Shown: one piece after another, positions 44,761 to 54,904 of the stretch
How the letters are laid out: every line of letters begins with the position of its first letter
Position numbering within the stretch: the stretch's first letter is position 1
Assembly (NCBI GenBank): GCA_017792465.1
Contig: CP051234.1
Location: 1,366,606-1,430,605, forward strand
Length of the DNA stretch: 64,000 bases
Direction: 5' to 3'
From: Filomicrobium sp.
GTDB lineage: Bacteria > Pseudomonadota > Alphaproteobacteria > Rhizobiales > Hyphomicrobiaceae
Translations under genes and position numbers: made by a program
The notes under the pieces: generated by a model
Database searches by the model: none
What the model was told of the DNA's origin: nothing
Seen by the model: the letters and a program-made list of their open reading frames with translations, nothing else

Positions 44761-46047
44761 TCAGTAGCTTCCGGCTTCGCTTCCGACGCCGTCTTTATTG
44801 TATAGATCGCGGCGGAATTGGATGACGCCATCCTCCGTTGCCCAGGCCGTCACATAGGCAAAAAAGATCCGAACCGGCTTTTTCAGTCGGACCGTCTTGG
44901 TTTCGCCGGTCTCCTTGATGTGCAGGACTTGCGACTTGTCCCAGCCTTCCTTACCCGCGAGCAGCCAAGCGGCGAGGTCTTCGATGCCGTGAACGCGGAT
45001 GCAGCCGGATGATGCTGCGCGGAAGTTTCTGCCGAACAGCGAGTCGGACGGTGTGTCGTGCAGATAGACGGAGTGGCCGTTGTGGAAGTTGATCTTCACA
45101 AAACCAAGTGGGTTATCCTTGCCGGGCTTCTGCCTGTAGGACAGCCGGTGCGGCATGGATGACCGCCATTTGACTTTGTCGGGACTGAGCTTGCGCCCGC
45201 TCCCGTCATAGGCATCAATGCCGAACTTGACGAGCACGTCCTTGCCGGCCTTCTCCATCTGGCGCCCTTTGGGGATCAGATCTTTCGAGATCACGGTCGG
45301 CGGCAGCCTCCAGACCGGATTGAAATTCAACTCGTGAATTCTGGAGGACAGGATCGGTGAGGGGCGGCTGATCTTGCCGACGACCCCGGCATGGCGGGTC
45401 ACGACGTGGTCGTTCTCGACGGCTTCGATCTGTGCTGAAGGAATGTTGACGACGACGTAACGACCCTTTTTCGTCTTGTTGGTGTACGACCGGATGCGTG
45501 ACAGGCCTTTCTTGAGCTGCTTCAGCCGGGCCTTGGCGCTGACATTCAATGCCGCGCGGGTTCTCCTGTCGACGATGCCTGTTGGCGCCAGACCGTTGGT
45601 GGCCTGGAAACGTTTCACGGCACGCTCGACGTAATAGTCGTACTGATGAGGGGCCCAGGCCTCGCCAGCCTCGAGTTCGCCCGAGGCCTTCAGACGCTGG
45701 CGTAGAATTGCGACAGCGGGATCATTGTAGCCTGCTGCCAGCTTCTTGGGATTGCTTGGAATTTGCTTCCAGCCGCCGTCTTTGACGATCTTCTCGTAGC
45801 GCTTGATCGCGGTCTTGGTGGCGGCGATATTTTTGGGCGAAAGCGTCGGATAGCCTGGCGGTGGATTGGCCTGCCAGCGACGGGTAAAGCCAATATCGGA
45901 CGACGAATTGAAGGTGCCGATACCATCGCCGAACGGGTTCCATTGCGCCATTGCAGGACTGGCCGCAGCGAGCGACGCCAGGAGCGCTGCAAGGATCGCG
46001 CGACAAGTGAACGAACGTGTAAGGCGGGCGCTAGTCAACGTCTTCAT
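44761..46047 (-). CDS. L,D-transpeptidase (YcbB-like), Sec-type signal
   Basis: A 428-aa periplasmic enzyme with a Sec signal peptide (about residues 10-35, ending ASPAMA). A peptidoglycan-binding region (about 105-170, YVERAVKRFQATNGLAPTG) precedes the YkuD catalytic domain (about 200-380) with YLHDTPSDSLF and the catalytic SSGCIRVHG. It is adjacent to an LdtR-like MarR regulator encoded just upstream. In other Hyphomicrobiales, LdtR controls a neighbouring L,D-transpeptidase, so the pair is probably a regulator and its target (inference). Confidence 0.92.
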   Translation of the reverse strand: MKTLTSARLTRSFTCRAILAALLASLAAASPAMAQWNPFGDGIGTFNSSSDIGFTRRWQANPPPGYPTLSPKNIAATKTAIKRYEKIVKDGGWKQIPSNPKKLAAGYNDPAVAILRQRLKASGELEAGEAWAPHQYDYYVERAVKRFQATNGLAPTGIVDRRTRAALNVSAKARLKQLKKGLSRIRSYTNKTKKGRYVVVNIPSAQIEAVENDHVVTRHAGVVGKISRPSPILSSRIHELNFNPVWRLPPTVISKDLIPKGRQMEKAGKDVLVKFGIDAYDGSGRKLSPDKVKWRSSMPHRLSYRQKPGKDNPLGFVKINFHNGHSVYLHDTPSDSLFGRNFRAASSGCIRVHGIEDLAAWLLAGKEGWDKSQVLHIKETGETKTVRLKKPVRIFFAYVTAWATEDGVIQFRRDLYNKDGVGSEAGSY

Positions 46048-46313
46048 CCCCTGATCTATCCGATCGGCAATATATCCGCATCAGAGCACTGGTTGGGGCA
46101 ATTTCATGGCGAAAAGCGTCATGAACCCATTTGCCCACCGGCAAGTTGTTTCGCTTGCTCGGACACGCGCTCTCAACAAGTCTTGGATTGAGTAGAAACT
46201 GAGGTATTCGCCGTAAGATTTGAAGTCACGGACACGTTAGAGCGCCATGCAGCTGTGCAGGTGATGCTATGCCGCAACAGCCAATCGTACGGTGCAGCAA
46301 CCCATTTCGACGC

Positions 46314-46338
46314 AAGAAAGCCGCGGCAGAGCCGCGGC
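46314..46338 (-). terminator. Hairpin terminator after ldtR
   Basis: GCCGCGGC occurs twice (46320-46327 and 46331-46338) with an AGA spacer. Because the octamer is its own reverse complement, it forms a strong GC stem. On the minus strand it is followed by TTTCTT. It separates ldtR from the transpeptidase promoter region (46048-46313, no gene seen). Confidence 0.65.
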
Positions 46339-46378
46339 CTCTTCATTCCCGAGGTGGAATGGATTCTGCGACCGGGCT

Positions 46379-46888
46379 TTAGAGCCGGTAGCGGATTTGG
46401 TCGGTCCAGAAGCGCTCAAGGCGGACGAGCGAACGGTTCAGGCCCTGGAGGTCGTCCTGGGCAACTTCGCCGACGGTCTCAAGCGAGCCGAGCTGGCGCT
46501 CGTACAAACCGCTGAGGATTTCGCAAGCTTCGTGGCCCTTGTCGGTCAGGCTGACGCGGACCGAACGGCGGTCGGTTTCCGAACGCTTGTAGTGGATGTA
46601 GCCCATGTCGACGAGCTTCTTGAGGTTGTATGAGACGTTCGAGCCAAGGTAATAGCCACGCGTCTTCAGTTCGCCTGCGGTCAATTCGCTTTCGCCGATG
46701 TTGTGCAAGAGCAGCGCCTGCACCGGGTTCAGTTCGGAGCCGCCGCGGCGGTCGAACTCGTCTTTGATGACGTCAAGTAGAAGGCGGTGAAGTCTTTCGA
46801 CCAGCCGCAGCGCTTCAAGATACTCGCCCTGGAACGACTCTTCTTCTTCCTGGGCGGCATGGCGCCTCATATCAAATGCAAAACTCAT
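46379..46888 (-). CDS. ldtR: MarR-family regulator, LdtR-like
   Basis: A 169-aa winged-helix protein. The start MSFAFDMRRHAAQ (46888) has GTGAGG about six bases upstream. A second ATG five codons earlier is possible. The MarR fold shows LNPVQALLLHNIGESELT, ELKTRGYYLGSNVSYNLKKLVDMG (recognition helix) and the wing YKRSETDRRSVRVSLTDKG. The sequence and its position next to an L,D-transpeptidase match LdtR of rhizobia and Liberibacter. A dyad in its own upstream region may be an autoregulatory site. Confidence 0.85.
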   Translation of the reverse strand: MSFAFDMRRHAAQEEEESFQGEYLEALRLVERLHRLLLDVIKDEFDRRGGSELNPVQALLLHNIGESELTAGELKTRGYYLGSNVSYNLKKLVDMGYIHYKRSETDRRSVRVSLTDKGHEACEILSGLYERQLGSLETVGEVAQDDLQGLNRSLVRLERFWTDQIRYRL

Positions 46889-46936
46889 AGACAGCCTCAC
46901 CATATTTAGTTGGTTTGTTTGCTCCCGTTTGCCGGG

Positions 46937-46954
46937 TTACATACCAATTTGTAA
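46937..46954. promoter_or_regulatory. Inverted repeat upstream of ldtR
   Basis: TTACA-N8-TGTAA at 46937-46954, about 50 bases upstream of the ldtR start, has the size and symmetry of a MarR-family operator. The gap 46889-47194 is AT-rich and otherwise empty. Related TTACC/GTAAC words follow at 46970-47010. Confidence 0.35.
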
Positions 46955-47194
46955 GGCCGAGGATTAAAGGTTACCTAAATAGGCATAGTAAAAGAATAGT
47001 AACGGGTGTCACAAACAAGGTTTCATAAATATAGTTGACCCATTTCGGGACATTGTGGGCCAAAAACCCCTATTTCTGGTGCCTTCGACCACCCTTTCTT
47101 ATTTCCGGGATGGCTAATGTATACTAAACAAAGCCGGTGAATCGGCGCGCCTTAACTAAGATTGCCTAGGACGTTGGTGCTAATGCTCGCAAAA

Positions 47195-48292
47195 TCAGCC
47201 CGTTTTTTGTAATTCTTCGCGCTCCTGCAGCATCAGATCGCCGCCAGCAGGCTCTTGGAAATAAGTCGCAATCGTCGCCTCATCGAGATCGTCGATCGAA
47301 GCGGGCTGCCACTTGGGATCTTTGTCTTTGTCGATCAACAAGGCTCGGACGCCTTCAGCGAAGTCGTGTTCGGCGAGAAAACGGCAGGCAAGCCTGTAGT
47401 CGCGGATCAGGACCTCACGAATATCGTTCGACTTGGCTTCCCGGATGTGGCGCAGGGAGACGGCAAGCGACGTCGGGCACCTCTTTTCCAGATCACTGCG
47501 GACTTCCTGGGCCCAATCGGCTTCATCGCCTGTTACGGCTGAGAGCCGCTCCAGGATCCCTTTTAGGGTTGGCGCCGAGAAGCAGTGCGAGATGGTCAGT
47601 GCGTGGCGCAGAAGCTCGCTTTCGCCGGGAGCGACGTGGCGATCATCAAGCAGAGCATCGATCGGCCAGGCGTCGCTGAGCTGGTCGATAATCTCGTCAA
47701 AGTGAGTTGCATCTACGCAATGCGTGACAAGGCCGAGGGCAAAGGCCTCGACCCTGTCGATGCTGCGGCCCGTCAGACCCAGATAGAGACCGATCTCGTG
47801 CGGGAGCCTCGCGAGCACGTGAGCTGCGCCGACGTCCGGGAATAGCCCGATCATCGTTTCGGGCATGGCGAAGCGATAGTTTTCGCCCGCAACCTGGTGG
47901 GTGATGAATGCAGACAGACCGACGCCGGAGCCCATCACAGCCCCATCGATCAGAGCAGCAGCCGGCTTGTTGAAGCATTCGAGCGCCCAATCGAGCGCAT
48001 ATTCCTTGGCAAACCACGCCTTGGCGGCATCCGGGTCTTCTTTATATGCTGAGATAATCTTGCGGACGTCGCCACCGGCGCAAAACGCGCGCGAATTGGC
48101 GGAGCGGATGACGAGAGCGTAGATGACCGGATCGGCGGCATAACCTGGCAAGGCTTCGGCGATCGCGGTTGCCATCGTGTCGTCGAGAGCATTGAGCGCT
48201 TTTGGCCGGTCGAGCGAAATCAAGCCGAGGGCATTGCGCTGCTCAATCACGACGCCGGTTTCAGGATGCGCGACTTCAGAAGAATTCTGCAT
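47195..48292 (-). CDS. Enoyl-CoA hydratase/isomerase family, 3-hydroxyisobutyryl-CoA hydrolase-like
   Basis: A crotonase-fold protein of 365 aa. SRAFCAGGDVRKI and DGAVMGSGVGLSAFITHQV form the oxyanion-hole regions, and MPETMIGLFPDVGAAHVLARL carries the catalytic Glu/Asp positions of HIBCH-type hydrolases. The long C-terminal half with FAEGVRALLIDKDKDPKWQP is the ECH_2 extension that separates hydrolases from true enoyl-CoA hydratases. HIBCH acts in valine degradation. GAGGA lies before the ATG. No other valine pathway gene is adjacent. Confidence 0.88.
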   Translation of the reverse strand: MQNSSEVAHPETGVVIEQRNALGLISLDRPKALNALDDTMATAIAEALPGYAADPVIYALVIRSANSRAFCAGGDVRKIISAYKEDPDAAKAWFAKEYALDWALECFNKPAAALIDGAVMGSGVGLSAFITHQVAGENYRFAMPETMIGLFPDVGAAHVLARLPHEIGLYLGLTGRSIDRVEAFALGLVTHCVDATHFDEIIDQLSDAWPIDALLDDRHVAPGESELLRHALTISHCFSAPTLKGILERLSAVTGDEADWAQEVRSDLEKRCPTSLAVSLRHIREAKSNDIREVLIRDYRLACRFLAEHDFAEGVRALLIDKDKDPKWQPASIDDLDEATIATYFQEPAGGDLMLQEREELQKTG

Positions 48293-48784
48293 TTTTCCTC
48301 TTCCAATGCTGGCTCGCGCAAGTCTAGTCGCGTTAACCTCAAGATTACCGATTCGCTACCAAACTCATGCTCAGTCAAGAATTTGGTGCGGTGTGGCTTG
48401 GCGATATCACCGCTTTACCGCGCTATCAACAAAGCGACGAATTGAGCCTCGCTTTGCCACAATTGCGAGAGTAGGGTGCGCCGCAGTTTGATGAGATGCC
48501 GACCGAGGCATCGCGTACCCACCTTAGTTTCATTGCGTTCGTTTCTGTTCGCGTCGTTTGAAGCTGCCGCGTCGACCATTTGTAGACGGCAGCGCGTATC
48601 CGGCTTTCTTTTGCGTTGGTTTTGCTTTGCGGTCGCCCTGATAGGGGCGGGGGACTGCGCTGGCCGGACATCGTCAGTCAAATGTGTGAGTTGTTTGTGA
48701 CCTCCCAGTTCGCCTTTGGGCGCGGGAGATTGCGTTGCTCGCTGCGACTTTCATCAGGCGCAGGGCGAGGACGTGGAAGGGGGA
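48293..48784. other. Gene-free divergent gap
   Basis: This 492-base stretch lies between the hydrolase and extensin-like genes, which diverge. Only short antisense frames without ribosome sites are present. Promoters for both genes are expected here. Nothing more specific is seen. Confidence 0.3.
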
Positions 48785-50230
48785 ATGCTAGTGATACTTC
48801 GGGGCACCGATGGAGCCGCCATTGCGGTTTCGATCCTCGCGATGATTTTCGCGCTCGCCTGCCAATCCGCGCAGGCACAAACACCTGTCGGCGCGCTGCA
48901 CAGCGCTGAATTCATCGCCGGTTTGGGCGAGACGGCGCAAGCATCGAATGCTCTGGCATCGAATGCCCAGACGTCAAATGCTCCGGCCATCCAATTGATC
49001 GGCTGGAGAACCCAGACGCAGACCACCGCACAGATCGAGCGCTACAACGCGCGCATGAAGAAGACGCAGCCGAATCGCCCCGGAGCGAAAGCCCGTCGCT
49101 CAGCGCCGCGGAACGCGAAAAGCACAGCGACGACAAAAGGCAAAAAGGGCAACTACCATTACCAGCCGTCGGCCTCGCCAAACGCTAAGGACTGGCCCAA
49201 CGCCGAGGTTCAGATTGCCCGTGCTCGCTGCCGGTACGTTCTTTCCAGAATCAAAGCCGAAGTCGAAGAGGTCGCTCCGATCAAGGATGGAGCCTGCGGT
49301 GATCCGGCCCCCGTCCGGCTCATCAGTGTCGGCAGCCGTCCGAGAGTCACCCTCGATCCACCAGCGCTTTTGAATTGCGACATGGTCGAGTCGCTGCACG
49401 ATTGGCTTCAGAAAGATCTGCAGCCGGCGGCGCGACGGCTCCTGAAATCGCCGATCACGAAAATCGAAACGATGAGTTCATATTCGTGCCGCAACGTCTA
49501 TGGCCGCAAAAATGCGAGCCTCTCGCAGCATGGCCTCGCCAATGCCATGGACATTCGTGGTTTCGTAACGGCCAAGAACAAAAGAACGCGGCTTGCGGCC
49601 AACTGGGGACCAACCGCGCGCGACATCCGGGCGACAAAGCTCGCGGCCGAACGCAAGCGGCAACAGAGGCTTGAAAAAGCGCGCGCTCTGGCGGCAGTCG
49701 AAACTGCGCCGTCGGGTAAGGCTGGGCAACTGGCTGCCACGCATCAATTGGCGGACGGGACTGAAGACAATCGGCGCCTCGCCCAGAACGATCATCTGGC
49801 CGCGTCGGCTGGCGAGAGAACGTCGACTGCTGGCCTTGCGGCGGCCCCGATCCGACCGTCGCTTCTCGATGGCGTTTCGGCTCTGATGTCCAATGGCTTG
49901 GCAAACGCGTTGCCAGGTATATCGGGTAAGCCGTCCCTGTCGGTAGCGCCGAACAGGCTTGGCGGCCCCGTCCTTTCGCAAGCGGGAGACGCGGTCAAAG
50001 CAACGCGAGACGAAGCGAATAACGCAGAGCCGTCCTGGCCTGTTGTACTGGCTTCGACGAGGGCCAAAATCAGTCGGACGCAGACGCCGCAGGCTCGTTT
50101 CCTACGTCTTGCGCATCAGTCGGGATGCAAGCGGTTTGGTACCATTCTCGGGCCGGAAGCCAACCATACGCACCGTAATCATTTCCATATCGACCTTGCC
50201 CGTCGCAAACTGGGAAGCTACTGCAGGTAA
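48785..50230 (+). CDS. Extensin-like (LAS-type) family protein with a large internal insertion
   Basis: The start MLVILRGTDGAAIAV (48785) has GGAAGGGGG upstream and gives a signal peptide ending about SAQAQ. 481 aa. A low-complexity Ala/Ser/Thr and Lys/Arg region (about 35-130) precedes the extensin-like C-terminal domain: CRYVLSRIKAEVEEVAPIKDG, the SYSCRNVYGR and LSQHGLANAMDI block (about 231-257), and the closing HRNHFHIDL (about 461-470). The two conserved halves of the catalytic fold are separated by about 160 poorly conserved, Ala/Arg/Gln-rich residues (about 276-435). The family is thought to cleave peptidoglycan peptides or similar substrates. Confidence 0.82.
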   Translation: MLVILRGTDGAAIAVSILAMIFALACQSAQAQTPVGALHSAEFIAGLGETAQASNALASNAQTSNAPAIQLIGWRTQTQTTAQIERYNARMKKTQPNRPGAKARRSAPRNAKSTATTKGKKGNYHYQPSASPNAKDWPNAEVQIARARCRYVLSRIKAEVEEVAPIKDGACGDPAPVRLISVGSRPRVTLDPPALLNCDMVESLHDWLQKDLQPAARRLLKSPITKIETMSSYSCRNVYGRKNASLSQHGLANAMDIRGFVTAKNKRTRLAANWGPTARDIRATKLAAERKRQQRLEKARALAAVETAPSGKAGQLAATHQLADGTEDNRRLAQNDHLAASAGERTSTAGLAAAPIRPSLLDGVSALMSNGLANALPGISGKPSLSVAPNRLGGPVLSQAGDAVKATRDEANNAEPSWPVVLASTRAKISRTQTPQARFLRLAHQSGCKRFGTILGPEANHTHRNHFHIDLARRKLGSYCR

Positions 50231-50255
50231 GACGACTTGCGGTCGCCTGCTATGA

Positions 50256-51455
<1,200 letters not shown>

Positions 51456-51457
51456 GA

Positions 51458-51484
51458 GCTTGAACCAGACGCTTGCGTTCAAGC
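51458..51484. terminator. Perfect 8-bp hairpin between convergent hemB and Fe-S carrier genes
   Basis: GCTTGAAC (51458-51465) and GTTCAAGC (51477-51484) are exact reverse complements, starting three bases past the hemB stop. No T-run follows on either strand, so termination strength is doubtful. Confidence 0.4.
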
Positions 51485-51521
51485 CCATCGATCGACGCGG
51501 CAACCATCCGGCGATGGTAAG

Positions 51522-51920
51522 TCAGCCTTTCGCTTCGGCCAAACGCTCGGGCGCAGCAGGTACGAGTTCGACGCTTTCGCCGCAACCGCACGCGCTTTGC
51601 TGGTTGGGATTATTGAAGACGAAGCCCGAAGACAGCTTGTCTTCCTGGTAGTCCATCTCGGTGCCCAATAGGTACATGATCGCCATCGGATCGATCAGCA
51701 GCTTGATGCCTTTTTCTTCGACGACCTCGTCAAACTTGCCGATCTCGTCGGCCCAATCCATGGTATATTCCATGCCGGCGCAACCGCCCTTCTTGACGCC
51801 CAGCTTCAAGGCGACGATGTCCGGCTTCTTCGACATGATTGCTGCAACGCGCCCGGCGGCGGCGTCGGTCAGAGTCATAACTTTCGGGCGAAGACGGCTG
51901 GTAGCTGCCATATCAAACAT
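51522..51920 (-). CDS. A-type iron-sulfur carrier protein (HesB/IscA/SufA family)
   Basis: The start MFDMAATSRL (51920) has AAGGACA upstream. The longer frame back to 52151 looks non-coding. The 132-aa product has the three family cysteines: VKKGGCAGMEY and SACGCGES near the C-terminus. It carries Fe-S clusters to target apoproteins. Which of SufA, IscA or ErpA it corresponds to cannot be decided. sufE lies 3 kb away and the remaining suf genes are outside the window. Confidence 0.9.
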   Translation of the reverse strand: MFDMAATSRLRPKVMTLTDAAAGRVAAIMSKKPDIVALKLGVKKGGCAGMEYTMDWADEIGKFDEVVEEKGIKLLIDPMAIMYLLGTEMDYQEDKLSSGFVFNNPNQQSACGCGESVELVPAAPERLAEAKG

Positions 51921-52287
51921 TGTCCTTGAGATGCCTACGGGGTCACTTCGGCCACTGGGGCAGACCCAAATTCTTACCTTAGCATATAGGATTTTCAAGG
52001 ACGTGAACAACCGGCACATTGGTGTAGCGCAAACGCCTTGAAACATGGGGCTTTGAGCAGCCGCGCCCAATCGATGGGGTTGGTATTGGCAGAAATTTTG
52101 TGAAGGGTGTTTTGCTCCCATGCGGCATCTGGCGGCAAAGGAAGCGTTCAAAATTTCGAGAGGCAGAGCCTCATGCCGGTGGCGGAATTTGGCTCGCCAG
52201 ACCGGATTTGAAAATCAGGTATCGAGACCGAAACTGCCGGTCGAAAAAACAGTAATCAATACTTTGAGACGTCTCAGACGAGTGGTT
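51921..52287. other. Gene-free gap with a 12-bp palindrome
   Basis: This 367-base stretch lies upstream of the Fe-S carrier gene and downstream of a small ORF, both on the minus strand. TGAGAC-GTCTCA (52265-52276) is a perfect palindrome just past the small ORF. No gene is seen. Confidence 0.3.
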
Positions 52288-52494
52288 TCAGGAGTTCTTC
52301 TTTTTTCTGGTCGGACAGTCGGCCGCTTCGGAACTGGTGTCATCGGTCAATGACGGTTCGTGCGCTTGGCGCTCATAACGTACGCCGGTAAACAATACGA
52401 CTTCTCCAACCAGCTCAGCGGAATCGTAACCGCTATTACGAGCCTTAGGCTCTGCTGCTTCGCGCGCCTGCGCGAAGTCTATGATCATCGCCAT
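52288..52494 (-). CDS. Small conserved-looking hypothetical protein
   Basis: A 68-aa frame starting MAMIIDFAQAREAAEPKARN, with AAAGGGGG about seven bases upstream of the ATG, a strong ribosome site. The centre SAELVGEVVLFTGVRYERQ resembles short hypothetical proteins I associate with Hyphomicrobiales. The tail is polar (PTRKKKNS). There is no signal peptide, membrane segment or known domain. The longer frame back to 52602 is less likely. Function unknown. Confidence 0.5.
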   Translation of the reverse strand: MAMIIDFAQAREAAEPKARNSGYDSAELVGEVVLFTGVRYERQAHEPSLTDDTSSEAADCPTRKKKNS

Positions 52495-52681
52495 TATTGC
52501 CCCCTTTGATGGACCAGTGGCTAAAAGACATTCCTCCTGCATCTCCTGCAGCTCGTATCCGAACTCCACACTTCGTTGGACCGTTCGCGGAAAACGCAGC
52601 AAAACGATTGGGCCACTGATTTCCTTTCCAATTCGTTAATACGCGATTGGCTGAGTCGTGGCTGTCTCTTGCGGGACTCAC

Positions 52682-53020
52682 TCACTCGGAAATTAGGTCT
52701 TCGTCGAGAAAATGGCGATGCTGGCGATCTTCGACCTCTATCAACCAGAGATCGGAATCGAACTTGAGCTCCTGCGCGATCATCGCTTCGATGTCGGCAT
52801 CATCGGCCGATTTGCGCAACGACCAGCGGCGCTCTGTGGCAATTTCCGTTAGGCCGGCGATCGCTGGACCATAGAGTTCAGAGGTGCCGTCGAGGCCGTT
52901 GACGCGGATGAAGATGCTGCCGCCATGATCATCGCCGCGGCGGACGACAAAGGCGGCTGCGCCTTCGCTGCCCAAGCGGCGGATATAGGCTTTCACCCAT
53001 AGATCGGCATTGATGCGCAT
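52682..53020 (-). CDS. DUF1491 family protein
   Basis: A 112-aa protein starting MRINADLWVKAYIRRLGSEG (53020). The body AAFVVRRGDDHGGSIFIRVN, GTSELYGPAIAGL and the acidic end FDSDLWLIEVEDRQHRHFLD match DUF1491 as I know it. Function unknown. The ribosome site is weak. It follows the peptidoglycan-binding gene on the same strand with a 168-bp gap. Confidence 0.8.
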   Translation of the reverse strand: MRINADLWVKAYIRRLGSEGAAAFVVRRGDDHGGSIFIRVNGLDGTSELYGPAIAGLTEIATERRWSLRKSADDADIEAMIAQELKFDSDLWLIEVEDRQHRHFLDEDLISE

Positions 53021-53188
53021 GTTGGTTGGTTCTGCCTTTGAAGACGTCGAGACACGACACCCACTCAAGCATGCGGGGGGCGATTAAACTAGCCTTGCCA
53101 GGATAGAGAATTGCGGACTTCGGCGTGGCTTTCGTCGCTTCGACGTTACCAAAAGCAGAAGCCAACGTTATCGGCGTGCCGCTTAGGC

Positions 53189-53824
53189 CTAGCTTCTATT
53201 CATCCTTGCCGCCATGGCATCGATCAGGCGGCCCGATACGCGACCGGTCTCCGGCAAGTTGTTGTCGAGTTCGAAATTGCGGATCGCACGCGAGGTTTCG
53301 CTGCCGTATTTGCCGTCGATCGGACCGGGGTCGTAGTTGAGGCTCGCCAGAGACTGCTGAACGGTGCGCATGACATGGCCGGCGTCGTCAGTGGTCGGCA
53401 CACGTGCGTTGTCGTGTTTGCCTGCGACTGACTGACCGAGGCCGAGCAGCAGGCGCTGCAGTTGGCTGGCATCAGCCTTGGCCGTCATCGGCAGGCCGTT
53501 GTCGTATTCGAACGCCATGACTGCGGCCTGGGTCTTCAGATCGACTGTGCCGTTAGAGCTGCCCGGCGCGTAGCCCAGCGCTTTGAGTTCTCTTTGAACC
53601 TCTGAGGCGGTCTGCGCATTTGGATTGGCATTGAGGAGGACGAACTGCTTGGTCTGATCCAAATCGTTCGCGTTGAGGGTCGCGTGCGAATTAGCGGCTG
53701 CCACGGCCAACGGAGCCGGTGCAAGCGATCGCGTCCCCGATTGCAGCGTCGTCATGTTGATGATCAGTGCCAACGTGAGCAAGCCAAAGATCAAAAGGCT
53801 GCTGGCGACGATGCGTTCGGACAT
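53189..53824 (-). CDS. Peptidoglycan-binding domain protein, membrane-anchored
   Basis: The start MSERIVASSLLIFG (53824) has GGGAGAGGGAG upstream. The N-terminal hydrophobic segment (about 5-23) is probably an uncleaved anchor. Two PG_binding_1-type repeats are visible: VQRELKALGYAPGSSNGTVD (about 75-130) and VQQSLASLNYDPGPIDGKYG (about 152-205). 211 aa. Likely a periplasmic cell wall-binding protein with no catalytic domain. Its role is unknown. Confidence 0.85.
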   Translation of the reverse strand: MSERIVASSLLIFGLLTLALIINMTTLQSGTRSLAPAPLAVAAANSHATLNANDLDQTKQFVLLNANPNAQTASEVQRELKALGYAPGSSNGTVDLKTQAAVMAFEYDNGLPMTAKADASQLQRLLLGLGQSVAGKHDNARVPTTDDAGHVMRTVQQSLASLNYDPGPIDGKYGSETSRAIRNFELDNNLPETGRVSGRLIDAMAARMNRS

Positions 53825-54019
53825 ACCTACTCCCTCTCCCTTGCAGCAGAGATTATTTGGGGCAGGCGTTAATTCCCGATTAAGCAAGGCGGCCGGCTTG
53901 GCAATTTTCGGGCAGCGATCGCGCATTTGCGAGAACGGTTCAGAAACTTTGTGGCGTTAGACTTGTCGATGGCCGGCCAGCGAACCGGTCGTTGAACTTC
54001 TAACGCGCAGGACAGGTCG

Positions 54020-54349
54020 TTGCGATTTGCATTCCTTGTGGCTTTGGCGGTGCTTGTTGCACCCGACCGGTCGCTTTATGCGACCGGTGAGGAAGCTGCG
54101 CGCGTACTGCACCATATTTCACATGTTTGCGAACGCCATCCAAAAGGATGCGAAGCGCTCTATCAACGCGCGCACGAATCCGCGGCCTATGTTGTTGAGC
54201 TGAGTTCCAGAGCGCATCAAGCCAGCAGCGAACAAGAGTGGGATCTGTTGCAATGGCTGAGAGCCCGCACGACCCGCGTCGATCGCGGAACGCTGACGGC
54301 TGCAGACCTTAAAACGCCGTGGCGCGGGGCTCCGCCGCCGAACAGCTAA
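54020..54349 (+). CDS. Small exported protein, DUF5330-like
   Basis: A 109-aa frame with TTG start at 54020 and AGGACAGG upstream. The N-terminus RFAFLVALAVLVAPDRSLYA is a signal peptide. The body has CERHPKGCEALYQRAHESAA and the ending RGTLTAADLKTPWRGAPPP. The paired cysteines and the closing LTxxDLxxPWRG pattern resemble DUF5330-type proteins, which I recall as neighbours of sufE in rhizobia. The match is by memory and partial. Function unknown. Directly upstream of sufE. Confidence 0.55.
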   Translation: MRFAFLVALAVLVAPDRSLYATGEEAARVLHHISHVCERHPKGCEALYQRAHESAAYVVELSSRAHQASSEQEWDLLQWLRARTTRVDRGTLTAADLKTPWRGAPPPNS

Positions 54350-54470
54350 GGCAATCAGGGCCCGAGACCCTCGTCGCTCTCACGCCATTTCCCTCACTCA
54401 AGGGTTTTTCTGAAGCCGGTTCCGCGCTAGGTATCTTGGTAACGATCAGATGCAACCGAAGCGGACGCTC

Positions 54471-54878
54471 ATGACTCTTGCCGACATCCGAGAAGATTTC
54501 GAATTTCTTGACGACTGGGAAGACAAGTACCGCTACGTCATCGAACTGGGCAAAGCCTTGCCGGAAATGCCGGACACGGCGAAGACCGACACCAACAAGG
54601 TGCGTGGCTGTGTCAGTCAGGTCTGGCTTGAGACGCGTGTCGACAACGGGCGCTTGCATTTCGAGGGCGACAGCGATGCGATGATCGTCCGCGGCCTCGT
54701 TGCCATTTTGCTGGCGATCTATCAGGATCATACGCCTGAGGAAATTCTCGCGACCGACGCGCGAGAAGTTTTCCAGGAGCTTGGCCTCAAGGACCACCTG
54801 ACACCGCAGCGCTCGAACGGTTTTGCTTCGATGGTCGAGCGCATTCAGTCCGATGCCAAGTCGGCGCTCGCGGGTTGA
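54471..54878 (+). CDS. sufE: Cysteine desulfuration protein SufE
   Basis: Sulfur acceptor that takes persulfide from SufS and hands it to the SUF scaffold. The start at MTLADIREDFEFLDDWEDKY (54471) fits the family. An in-frame ATG seven codons upstream (54450) is possible. 135 aa. The active Cys lies in NKVRGCVSQVWLE, and ARE...LGLKDHLTPQRSNGF is the family's C-terminal helix pair. The other suf genes are not adjacent. Confidence 0.94.
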   Translation: MTLADIREDFEFLDDWEDKYRYVIELGKALPEMPDTAKTDTNKVRGCVSQVWLETRVDNGRLHFEGDSDAMIVRGLVAILLAIYQDHTPEEILATDAREVFQELGLKDHLTPQRSNGFASMVERIQSDAKSALAG

Positions 54879-54904
54879 TCGCGTCCGACTTGTCGGGTTT
54901 GGAC

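Noticed and set aside
51921-52151. 77-codon N-terminal extension of the Fe-S carrier gene
   Set aside because: The family protein begins close to MFDMAATS, which has its own AAGGA site. The extension contains cysteines and Pro-rich sequence unlike A-type carriers.
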